A stretch of 64,000 nt of DNA, from contig NZ_FMYF01000004.1 of NCBI RefSeq assembly GCF_900092135.1, positions 1 through 64,000 on the forward strand, written 5' to 3'. Below the pieces are notes generated by a model. That model was not told the DNA's origin, ran no database searches, and was given only the letters and a program-made list of their open reading frames with translations. The translations under genes and the position numbers were made by a program. This document shows positions 49,061 to 56,358 of the stretch, piece by piece. This DNA comes from Raineyella antarctica. Lineage in GTDB: Bacteria > Actinomycetota > Actinomycetes > Propionibacteriales > Propionibacteriaceae. How positions within the stretch are numbered: the first letter of the stretch is position 1; every line of letters starts with the position of its first letter.

Positions 49061-49684
49061 ATGAGCACTGTCACTGTTATCGGAAGTGGAAACGTCGGCA
49101 CGGCCGTCGCCGGCCTGATGGCCAAGGCGGGTGCGAGCCTGCAGATCGTCGACCGTGATGCGGAGAAGGCGGCCGGACTCGCCGGCCAGGTGAAGGGCAC
49201 CTCCGCCACCTTCGGTGAGCCGATCACCGGCGATGTCGTCGTCCTCGCACTGCCGTTCCCGGCCCTCGAGTCCATCGCGGTCACCTACAAGGACCAGTTG
49301 GCCGGCAAGGTCGTGGTGGATGTCACCAACCCGGTCGACTTCGCCACGTTCGACTCCTTGGTGGTGCCGGCGGACTCCTCGGCGGCCGCCGAGCTGGCCA
49401 GTGTGCTGCCGGGTGCGAAGGTGCTGAAGGCCTTCAACACGACCTTCGCCGGCGTGGTCGCCAGCGGCGCCCTGGGCGCCAATGACGTGGCGGTCCTGGT
49501 CGCCGGTGACGACGCGGACGCCAAGAAGACCCTGATCGACCTGGTTGACGCCGGTGGCCTGCGCGGCGTGGACGCCGGCAGCCTCAAGCGGGCTCGAGAG
49601 ATGGAGGCGATGGCCTTCCTGCAGATGGCTCTGGCCGCCGCCGGGACCATCAGCTGGACCGGCGGCTTCGCGCTGGTCGACTGA
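49061..49684 (+). CDS. NADPH-dependent F420 reductase-like protein
   Basis: A 207-aa Rossmann protein. VTVIGSGNVGTAVAGLMAKAG is the nucleotide-binding loop and VVVLALPFPALESI plus KVVVDVTNP are typical of the F420H2:NADP+ oxidoreductase family (GSGNxG). It may also use other dinucleotides; relatives include F420-independent forms. GGGAAG precedes the ATG. A dedicated AT-rich promoter is present, unlike most genes here. Confidence 0.85.
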   Translation: MSTVTVIGSGNVGTAVAGLMAKAGASLQIVDRDAEKAAGLAGQVKGTSATFGEPITGDVVVLALPFPALESIAVTYKDQLAGKVVVDVTNPVDFATFDSLVVPADSSAAAELASVLPGAKVLKAFNTTFAGVVASGALGANDVAVLVAGDDADAKKTLIDLVDAGGLRGVDAGSLKRAREMEAMAFLQMALAAAGTISWTGGFALVD

Positions 49685-49729
49685 CCTGCTGCACGACCCG
49701 TGGCCCCTGGGGTGTCCTGGTCGCTGCCT

Positions 49730-49772
49730 CGACCGGCTCGTGCGATGGTGTAGCCGTCCCGCGAGCCGGTCG
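49730..49772. terminator. Hairpin between convergent genes
   Basis: Arms 49730-49740 and 49762-49772 are 11-bp perfect inverted repeats with a 21-nt loop, placed between the two convergent genes. Confidence 0.55.
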
Positions 49773-49780
49773 TCCGCCAT

Positions 49781-51001
49781 TCAGGCCTTCGGGACCAGGT
49801 CCGTCAGCTCCACGGAGGTGTCGGCCAGGCGTTCAGCCTCGACCGGGTGACCGACGATCTCGCGCAGGGTGTCGTTGACGTCCCAGACGTTCACGTTCAT
49901 CGAAGCGGTGACCATGCCGTCGCGGTGCCAGAAGACGATGAACTCCCCGGAGTCCATGGACCCGCGGACAAGCGTCTCGTCGTCTGGGGAGTTGTTGCCG
50001 ACGTACTCCATGCCCAGGTCAAACTGGTCGGTGAAGAAGTAGGGCAGCCAGTCGTACGTGCCGCCACGGCCCATGATCGTACGGGCGGCGAGGGCGCCCT
50101 GGCGCAGGGCGTTGTCCCAGTGCTCGCGGCGGAGCCGCTGGCCCAGCAGCGTGTTCTGGGCGTTCGCGATGTCGCCGATGGCCAGGATCGCCGGGTCGGC
50201 GGTGCGCAGCTTCTCATCCACCAGCACACCGTTGTCGACCTCCAGGCCGGCCGCCCGGGCGAGGTCGAGGCGGGGGGCCGCTCCGACGGCCAGCAGGACG
50301 AGGTTCGCCTCGATGTCGCCGTGGTCGGTCCGGATCCCGTTGGCGCGGCCGTCCAGCTCCAGGACCGACTCGACTCCCACCTCCATCCGTACGTCCACCC
50401 CGTTGCGCCGGTGCAGGTCGGCGAAGTAGGCACCGATCCGTTCGCCGAGGATGTTGGACAACGGCTGTGGCACCGGCGCGACCACTGTCACGTCCATGCC
50501 GGCCATCCGGGCCGCGGCGGCCACCTCGAGCCCGATCCAGCCTGCCCCGATGACGGCCAGTCGGCCACCCCGGGCGAACTCCTCGCGGAGGGCGTCCGAC
50601 TCGGCCAGTTCCCGAAGCGTCCGAACGCCGGGAAGATCCTCACCGGGCATGTGCAGGTGGCGCGACTCGGCGCCGGTGGCCAGGACCAGGTGGCCGTACG
50701 GCAGGGTCTCACCCGACGCGAGGAGCACGGTGTGTCCGGTCCGGTCGATGCTGTCGACCCGTTCACCGATGATCAGGCGAACACCCTGCTGCTCGTACCA
50801 GTCGCGCCGGTGCAGGCAGATCTCGTCGCGACCCAGCTTGCCCTGAAGGTACTCCTTGGAGAGCTTGGGGCGGTCGTAGGGGAGTTCGGGCTCGGCGCCG
50901 ACGAGGGTGACGTCCCCGGAGAAACCTTCCTCCCGCAGGGTCTGCACCACTTGGGCACCGCCCAGGCCGGCTCCGACCACGACGACGTTGTGTTCGGACA
51001 T
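49781..51001 (-). CDS. FAD-dependent ferredoxin/NAD reductase
   Basis: A 406-aa pyridine nucleotide-disulfide-type reductase without the disulfide. FAD loop VVVGAGLGGAQVV starts at residue 5, the NAD loop is IGAGWIGLEVAAAAR near residue 150, and ILAIGDIAN has the late FAD motif. The C-terminal domain resembles ferredoxin reductases of oxygenase systems (BphA4-type). The partner ferredoxin is not seen nearby. ATG at 51001 follows GGGAGCAGAG. Confidence 0.9.
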   Translation of the reverse strand: MSEHNVVVVGAGLGGAQVVQTLREEGFSGDVTLVGAEPELPYDRPKLSKEYLQGKLGRDEICLHRRDWYEQQGVRLIIGERVDSIDRTGHTVLLASGETLPYGHLVLATGAESRHLHMPGEDLPGVRTLRELAESDALREEFARGGRLAVIGAGWIGLEVAAAARMAGMDVTVVAPVPQPLSNILGERIGAYFADLHRRNGVDVRMEVGVESVLELDGRANGIRTDHGDIEANLVLLAVGAAPRLDLARAAGLEVDNGVLVDEKLRTADPAILAIGDIANAQNTLLGQRLRREHWDNALRQGALAARTIMGRGGTYDWLPYFFTDQFDLGMEYVGNNSPDDETLVRGSMDSGEFIVFWHRDGMVTASMNVNVWDVNDTLREIVGHPVEAERLADTSVELTDLVPKA

Positions 51002-51101
51002 CTCTGCTCCCGTCCCGTGCCGGGAACGACCCCGGCCCTCGGTCCATCGTAGGACCGGAGGGCCGGGGCCGAACAGGGGTCGAGCGGTCGCGCGCGGGAC
51101 T

Positions 51102-52199
51102 TCAGGCCTGGGCGAGGCTCCCGTTCGCAGGTTCGGTCTCGGGCTCCGCTCCGCCCCGGGCCAGGGGCCAGAGCTGGAAGAAGTCACCGTAGAAGGCCAG
51201 GAACGGGAAGGTCACTGCCAGCAGCGCGTTGGCGAGCCAGAGCTCGGCGTCGAACGTGGGCGGTCCGGCCGGCATGTCTCCGGTGACCAGCGGCATCAGG
51301 GCGCGGTACAGCAGGGCCAGCAGGCTTCCGACGACGGCGGCGACGACCGCACTGGCCACGCCCTTGGCAGGCTGGGGCAGCTTGGCGAAGGCGGATCCCT
51401 GCAGCATGTTGAGCATGACCACCGAACCGAAGATGAAGGGGATCGGCACGCTGACCAGGAAGGCGGGGGGAGTCATACCGAGGCCGCGGATGCCCAGCTG
51501 GTAGAGCGGCACGGCCAGCACCAGGGCGCCCAGGGTCCAGACCACGCCAAGGACCGGCTGCTTCATCAGGCCGGCGGACCTGGTCAGCGGCCACAGGTCG
51601 AAGTGCAGGACCAGGAACATCAAGGCCAGCGCGGTGACCGCAACGACGATCACGCCCCAGGCATCGAACGGACCCTGGGGGTCCAGATCGGCGCGGTAGA
51701 TCGGCGCCCCCTTGAGGAAGTCGAAGTTCGCCAGCAGGACGAACAGGCCGATCGCCACCACGTACACGCCGACGAGGAGCGCCAGACCCGCGGCCAGACG
51801 ATTCGGGATGAGGGAGAACGGCCAGCCGCCGAACACGATGACCATGAAGAACGAGACGGTGACCGACAGGATCGTCGCCATCGACAGCATCGGCAGCGGC
51901 GGGCCGACGCGTCCACCGACCGTGGACCACAGCAACAGGGCGACGATGGCCCCGATGACGGCGGCGGTGAGGAGGTAGGCGATGCCGCGCACCGGCTGGC
52001 GGAGGCGGGCCAGCGGCGCGGGCTCCTCACCATGCCAGAACGCGCCCACGACGATGGCGAACGGGATCATGCACATCAGCACGAACGCCAGCCACCCGCC
52101 GAAGAACCCGGCGGAGAAGGGGGAGATGAACACGAGGGACAGGACGATGATCAGGACGCTGGCAGCAATGCCCAGCCATGGTTGCCGCAATGCGGGCAT
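51102..52199 (-). CDS. Membrane protein with internal QP..G repeats, unknown
   Basis: A 365-aa protein with about ten hydrophobic helices. Four segments share the pattern (L/M)-x-Q-P-x-x-G-(I/V) right before a helix: LRQPWLGIA, LRQPVRGIA, MKQPVLGVV and LPQPAKGVA. This suggests a fold made of repeated units. It ends YGDFFQLWPLARGG. I do not recognise a family, so transport or structural roles remain open. It has its own start, divergent from the lipoprotein gene at 52488; the 288 nt between hold both promoters. Confidence 0.7.
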   Translation of the reverse strand: MPALRQPWLGIAASVLIIVLSLVFISPFSAGFFGGWLAFVLMCMIPFAIVVGAFWHGEEPAPLARLRQPVRGIAYLLTAAVIGAIVALLLWSTVGGRVGPPLPMLSMATILSVTVSFFMVIVFGGWPFSLIPNRLAAGLALLVGVYVVAIGLFVLLANFDFLKGAPIYRADLDPQGPFDAWGVIVVAVTALALMFLVLHFDLWPLTRSAGLMKQPVLGVVWTLGALVLAVPLYQLGIRGLGMTPPAFLVSVPIPFIFGSVVMLNMLQGSAFAKLPQPAKGVASAVVAAVVGSLLALLYRALMPLVTGDMPAGPPTFDAELWLANALLAVTFPFLAFYGDFFQLWPLARGGAEPETEPANGSLAQA

Positions 52200-52487
52200 A
52201 GCGGTTCCTTTCGATGGAAACGTGTCGGCGCTGGCTCCGGGAAGATGTCAGGTCGGCGGCAGCTGATCGACTTTCCCACAGATCACGGTTCGCGGCCGGG
52301 GATATGCCGCATGGTGCCGCGGGGAGGAACCATCGGGTCGCTGTCACCTCTGCCGACACACGTCCGTGGGGCCCGATCGGTCGCCGTGCTTCGGATGCTC
52401 GTGGTCCTGGTGGGTCGGTGCTTCCGGACGCGCGACCGACTTGTCAGCGCCACGGCGTAGCGTCGCAGGGAACCTGAGGAGGACGAC

Positions 52488-53537
52488 GTGGCGGAGGCAG
52501 GACGACGATCCACGGCAGCGCGGCTGCTGGGATCGGGGATGGTTGTCGTGGCCATGCTGGCCGGCTGCACGGTGACGACCGATCTGGCATCCCCGAGCAC
52601 CCGGATCCAGCACACACCCGTGCCCGGACCCTCATCGACCACGGCTGCTTCCAGCGCCGCCCCCTCCAGCTCGCCACCCTCCAGCACGCCTGCTACCAGC
52701 ACGCCTGCTACCAGCACGGCTCGACCCGCCACCGCCTCCGTAACGCAGGGGAGTGCCAACGCCGCTTTGGCGAGCCTGGTGGTCAAGGGACGCGCGCCGA
52801 AGACCGGCTATACCCGCGACCAGTTCGGGCAGGCCTGGGCCGATGTCGACCACAATGGCTGCGACACCCGCAATGACATCCTGCGCCGCGACTCCACCCG
52901 GGTCACCACCAGTTCCGGGACGTCCGGCTGCCGGGTTGCCTCCGCCGTGCTCCAGGACCGTTACTCAGGCACGGCAGTCGCGTTCACCCGCGGCGACGGC
53001 CAGGTGGAGATCGACCATGTCGTTGCGCTCTCGGATGCCTGGCAGAAGGGCGCCCAGCAGTGGTCGAGCGATCGGCGCACGGCCTTCGCCAACGACCCCC
53101 TCAACCTGGTGGCCACCCGCGCCGATCTGAACCAGCAGAAGAGTGACGCCGATGCGGCGACCTGGCTGCCGCCGTACCGGGCTGCTCGCTGCGACTACGT
53201 GGCTCGCCAGATCGCGGTCAAGCGCGCGTACGCCCTGTGGGTGACCCAGGCCGAGAAGGATGCGATGGGCCGGGTCCTGGCCGGTTGCCCGGCGCAGGTC
53301 CTGCCGACCGGTCACGAGGCGCCGCCCGCAACCGTGAGCACGGCGGCCCCCGCGACCCGCACCACCACCCCGGTCCCGACCGCAGGTCCTCACCAGGCTG
53401 CGACCGGGGGAAGCGGCACCGTCTACTACGCCTCCTGCGCGGCCGCCCGGGCGGCCGGGGCTGCGCCGTTGCACCGCGGGGAGGACGGCTACCGCTCGGG
53501 ACTCGACCGGGACTCGGACGGCGTCGCCTGCGAGTGA
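52488..53537 (+). CDS. Lipoprotein with HNH-type (DUF1524) nuclease and excalibur domain
   Basis: A 349-aa secreted lipoprotein. GTG start with GAGGAGG, hydrophobic signal and lipobox LAGC at residues ~24-27, then a Ser/Thr/Pro linker (~35-85). The GmrSD/DUF1524 nuclease core has VEIDHVVALSDAWQKG and NDPLNLVATRADLNQQKSD, the His-Asn metal finger. The C-terminal excalibur domain is YYASCAAARAAGAAPL... DGYRSGLDRDSDGVACE, a calcium-binding repeat. It should act outside the cell on nucleic acid. Confidence 0.9.
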   Translation: MAEAGRRSTAARLLGSGMVVVAMLAGCTVTTDLASPSTRIQHTPVPGPSSTTAASSAAPSSSPPSSTPATSTPATSTARPATASVTQGSANAALASLVVKGRAPKTGYTRDQFGQAWADVDHNGCDTRNDILRRDSTRVTTSSGTSGCRVASAVLQDRYSGTAVAFTRGDGQVEIDHVVALSDAWQKGAQQWSSDRRTAFANDPLNLVATRADLNQQKSDADAATWLPPYRAARCDYVARQIAVKRAYALWVTQAEKDAMGRVLAGCPAQVLPTGHEAPPATVSTAAPATRTTTPVPTAGPHQAATGGSGTVYYASCAAARAAGAAPLHRGEDGYRSGLDRDSDGVACE

Positions 53538-53574
53538 GCCGGCGTCGTCTGCGAGTGAGTCGGTGGTGTCGGAC

Positions 53575-53580
53575 TACGAT
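53575..53580 (+). promoter_or_regulatory. Leaderless -10 (TACGAT) of the CinA/MoaB-like gene
   Basis: TACGAT ends 6 nt before GTG 53587. Confidence 0.65.
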
Positions 53581-53586
53581 CGCCCT

Positions 53587-54318
53587 GTGTCAACTCCCAA
53601 TCCCACCGCAGCCATCCTGGTGATCGGCGACGAGATCCTGTCCGGGCGTACGCGCGATGAGAACATGTACCACCTCGCCGGGGTCCTCACTGCCCACGGC
53701 ATCGACCTGCGCGAGGTACGCATCGTCCCGGACGACCAGGCCGCGATCGTGGGAGCCGTGAACGTGCTGCGACGGGCATACGACCATGTCTTCACCTCCG
53801 GGGGCATCGGACCCACGCACGACGACATCACCGCCGACGCGATCGGTGCGGCCTTCGGAGTGCCGGTCGTGGTCGACCCCGAGGCGGACCGGCGGGTGCG
53901 GGCTTTCAGTGAGGTCCGCGGAATGTCGTACAACAGCGACCAGCAGCGGATGGCACGGGTGCCGCAGGGGGCAACCCTGATCGACAACCCGATCTCGGCG
54001 GCGCCCGGCTTCACCCTCGAGAACGTGCACGTGATGGCCGGGGTGCCGGTGATCTTCCGGGTGATGGTGGAGAGCATCCTGCCCGCCCTCGCGCAGGGCC
54101 GGCCGGTGGTGTCCGGGGAGTACCGGATCTGGCGGCCCGAGGGCGACATCGCCCATGACCTGCGCGGGCTGGCGGCCAAGTACGACGATCTGGCCCTCGG
54201 TTCCTACCCTTCCATGCAGGACGGCCGCGGCGGCACCACGATCGTCGTACGTGGCACCGATCCGCAACGGGTCGAGACGGCCGTGGCGGAGCTCCGAACG
54301 GTGTTCCCCCCGGAGTGA
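53587..54318 (+). CDS. CinA/MoaB-type molybdopterin-binding-domain protein
   Basis: A 243-aa protein of the MoaB/CinA N-terminal family. AAILVIGDEILSGRTRDEN is the nucleotide-binding segment, TSGGIGPTHDDITADAI the second, and APGF..NVHVMAGVP the third. The C-terminal nicotinamidase part of CinA is missing, so it is a short COG1058 type. GTG at 53587 is 6 nt after TACGAT, so leaderless. Its substrate may be a molybdopterin- or nicotinamide-nucleotide derivative. Confidence 0.85.
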   Translation: MSTPNPTAAILVIGDEILSGRTRDENMYHLAGVLTAHGIDLREVRIVPDDQAAIVGAVNVLRRAYDHVFTSGGIGPTHDDITADAIGAAFGVPVVVDPEADRRVRAFSEVRGMSYNSDQQRMARVPQGATLIDNPISAAPGFTLENVHVMAGVPVIFRVMVESILPALAQGRPVVSGEYRIWRPEGDIAHDLRGLAAKYDDLALGSYPSMQDGRGGTTIVVRGTDPQRVETAVAELRTVFPPE

Positions 54319-54517
54319 CCGCCGCGGCGGACAGGCTCGCCACCGTCAGGGCCAGACCGCTGAGCAGGGACAGACGGCGGATGATGTGGTGCATCGCTCC
54401 TCCTCGAAGGCGTGGACGACGGACCGGGTGTGATCCTGGCCCCACGTTCTGAGCAAGCCCTCAGGTCGAGGGGAATGGCCGAAGGAACCACGGTGCGGTG
54501 CCAGCCCCGGGTCGACC

Positions 54518-54523
54518 TAGACT
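54518..54523 (+). promoter_or_regulatory. Leaderless -10 (TAGACT) of the DUF2231 gene
   Basis: TAGACT ends 6 nt before ATG 54530. Confidence 0.65.
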
Positions 54524-54529
54524 GCCGCC

Positions 54530-55060
54530 ATGTTCGATCTCATCGGCGGTCTGCCGGTCCACGTCCTGGTCCTGCATGTGTACGTGGTGTTGGGGCCGAT
54601 CGCCGCCCTGGCGACCCTGGTCTACCTGTTCCGCCCGGTCTGGCGGCGGGTCCTGCGGTGGCCGGTGGGCGTCCTCGCAGTCGTCGCGGGGGTAAGTGGC
54701 CTGGTCACCAAGGAGAGTGGCGAACAACTGGCGCACCGGTTGGTTCCTGACCTGGAGTCGGCATCGACGCGGGCCTCCGGCGATCCCCATGTCCAGGCGG
54801 TCCTGGACCATGCCCAGTCGGGCGACCTGGCAGGTGCCGTCGGCCTGGTCTTCATGGTCGCCACGCTGATCGCCGTGGTGTGGGCCGTGCGGGACCAGTC
54901 CGACTCGATCTTCGGCGGGTTGATGACCTCGACGGTCGTCACCCTGGTCGCCATCTCCTCTGTCGCCCTGGTGGGCTCGGTGTTCTTCGCCGGGCACAGC
55001 GGGGTCACCGCAGCGTGGGGCAACGTGATCGCGGCCACCGCCACCCCCGGTGGCAACTGA
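54530..55060 (+). CDS. DUF2231-type membrane protein
   Basis: A 176-aa protein with four hydrophobic helices: about 5-30, 38-58, 100-120 and 132-155. GGLPVHVLVLHVYVVLGPIAAL at the start (H-xx-L/V-H-xx..P) and FAGHSGVTAAWG at the end are hallmarks of the DUF2231 family; the His pairs may bind heme. TAGACT ends exactly 6 nt before the ATG, so the transcript is likely leaderless. The gene is followed after 4 nt by 55065 and by 55493. Confidence 0.8.
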   Translation: MFDLIGGLPVHVLVLHVYVVLGPIAALATLVYLFRPVWRRVLRWPVGVLAVVAGVSGLVTKESGEQLAHRLVPDLESASTRASGDPHVQAVLDHAQSGDLAGAVGLVFMVATLIAVVWAVRDQSDSIFGGLMTSTVVTLVAISSVALVGSVFFAGHSGVTAAWGNVIAATATPGGN

Positions 55061-55064
55061 GCCG

Positions 55065-55493
55065 ATGAGCCGGGCCCCGATCCCCGCGGGCTGGACCGCG
55101 GCGCCCCCACGCGCCGGCCGCCCCGCTTCCGTCCTCCTGGACCAGGCGGATCCCGGGACGGCACGATTGGTCGCGCACACCGAGTTCGCGACCTCCACCT
55201 CGATGAGTGAGTGGCGCGACCATGTGGTCGAGGGGCTGGGCCGTTCAGTGGCTGATTGGCTGCTGGTCGACGTCGGACCGGCCCGTGTGGCGGGGGCCCG
55301 TGGCTTCCGGGTACTGGGCGCCAGCAGTCCGAACGGCGGGACGGCACGGATCCACGAGACCTGGGGCGTGGTCCGGGACCGGCACCGGTGTACCGTCACC
55401 CTGACCTGTCGCGTCGGTGCCTACGACGACATCATCGATGCAGTGTCCGCGGCCGTCCGCGACTGGCATCCGCCGCTCGACGAGGGGGCCTGA
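55065..55493 (+). CDS. Unknown protein, DUF1795/LpqN-like fold possible
   Basis: A 142-aa cytoplasmic protein. The segments PGTARLVAHTEFATSTSMSEWRDHVVEGLG and FRVLGASSPNGGTARIHETWGVVRDRHRCTVTLTC have the alternating strand-helix pattern of LpqN/DUF1795-like domains, but this is a weak impression. An in-frame GTG 15 nt upstream is an alternative start. It couples to the next gene by TGATG, and both follow the DUF2231 gene. Confidence 0.55.
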   Translation: MSRAPIPAGWTAAPPRAGRPASVLLDQADPGTARLVAHTEFATSTSMSEWRDHVVEGLGRSVADWLLVDVGPARVAGARGFRVLGASSPNGGTARIHETWGVVRDRHRCTVTLTCRVGAYDDIIDAVSAAVRDWHPPLDEGA

Positions 55494-56260
55494 TGGGTGT
55501 CGAGTTCGACCCGGCGGCCGGCACCGTACGCCTCGGGCCGGGCTACTTCGAGACGCTGCTGGACATCTACCGCGATGGCCGCGCTCGGGAGACGGATCCC
55601 CGACTGGTCGCTGTCCTGCGCGACGCCGGCGTCCTGGGGCCAGACGGACCCCATCCGGCGCTCGCCCGTACGGTCCGGGTGCTGCTGGCAGAGCGGGCGC
55701 GGTTGCGTACGCAGCTGGCCGGGCCGCAGGGGCGCCTGGAGAGCTCGTGCTGGATGCTGGGGGAGGACGCAGCCTGGTGGGACGGGGACTCCGGCGACGG
55801 AGGCACGCTCAGCGCCCTCGCCGTCGACCAGGTCCCGGCCCGGCTGGCGCGCCTCGTCGGGCTGGGGCCGAGGCCGGCGTGGACGCCAACCCAGTACGCA
55901 GCATCTGTGCACACGCGACGCCATGTGGTCGACGCGATCCTGGGGGGCACCCCGGCGAACCGCCAGGAGGGTGCGGACATGCTCGCCCATCGGGCCCCCG
56001 AGCCATTGGCCGCCCTCGCTGCCGACCTACGGTCGGGGGAGTGGCGGGCCTGGCATGCCGAGACGGTGTGGTACCCGCCCCACCCCGAGCCCGGTGGGCC
56101 GCACGCGGGAGGCCGGGGCGTCGTGGTGGTCGACACATCGCACGGTATGCTCACGGTCGAGCCGGAGGGCGCAGGCCTGGTCTTCCTGCCCGCGAGCCCG
56201 ACCCAGGTCTGGCGCAGGGTGCTGAGACTGCTCCCGCCGGCGGCCGAGATCGCTCCCTGA
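55493..56260 (+). CDS. Unknown protein, weakly EspG-like
   Basis: A 255-aa soluble protein with no signal peptide. The N-terminal half is helical; the C-terminal ends in strands (RGVVVVDTSHGMLTVEPEGAGLVFLP). The length and overall pattern recall the EspG family of type VII secretion chaperones, but no diagnostic motif is seen, so this is speculation. The gene is coupled by TGATG to the preceding one. No ESX genes occur in the window. Confidence 0.5.
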   Translation: MGVEFDPAAGTVRLGPGYFETLLDIYRDGRARETDPRLVAVLRDAGVLGPDGPHPALARTVRVLLAERARLRTQLAGPQGRLESSCWMLGEDAAWWDGDSGDGGTLSALAVDQVPARLARLVGLGPRPAWTPTQYAASVHTRRHVVDAILGGTPANRQEGADMLAHRAPEPLAALAADLRSGEWRAWHAETVWYPPHPEPGGPHAGGRGVVVVDTSHGMLTVEPEGAGLVFLPASPTQVWRRVLRLLPPAAEIAP

Positions 56261-56358
56261 ACCGTCGATCGGCGGGCGCCCCGGGGCCGTACGAGGCCTG
56301 AACCTGAGGTTCAGACTGATAGTTGCCCATACTCTCGACGTTGGTTGAGGGTGAAATC

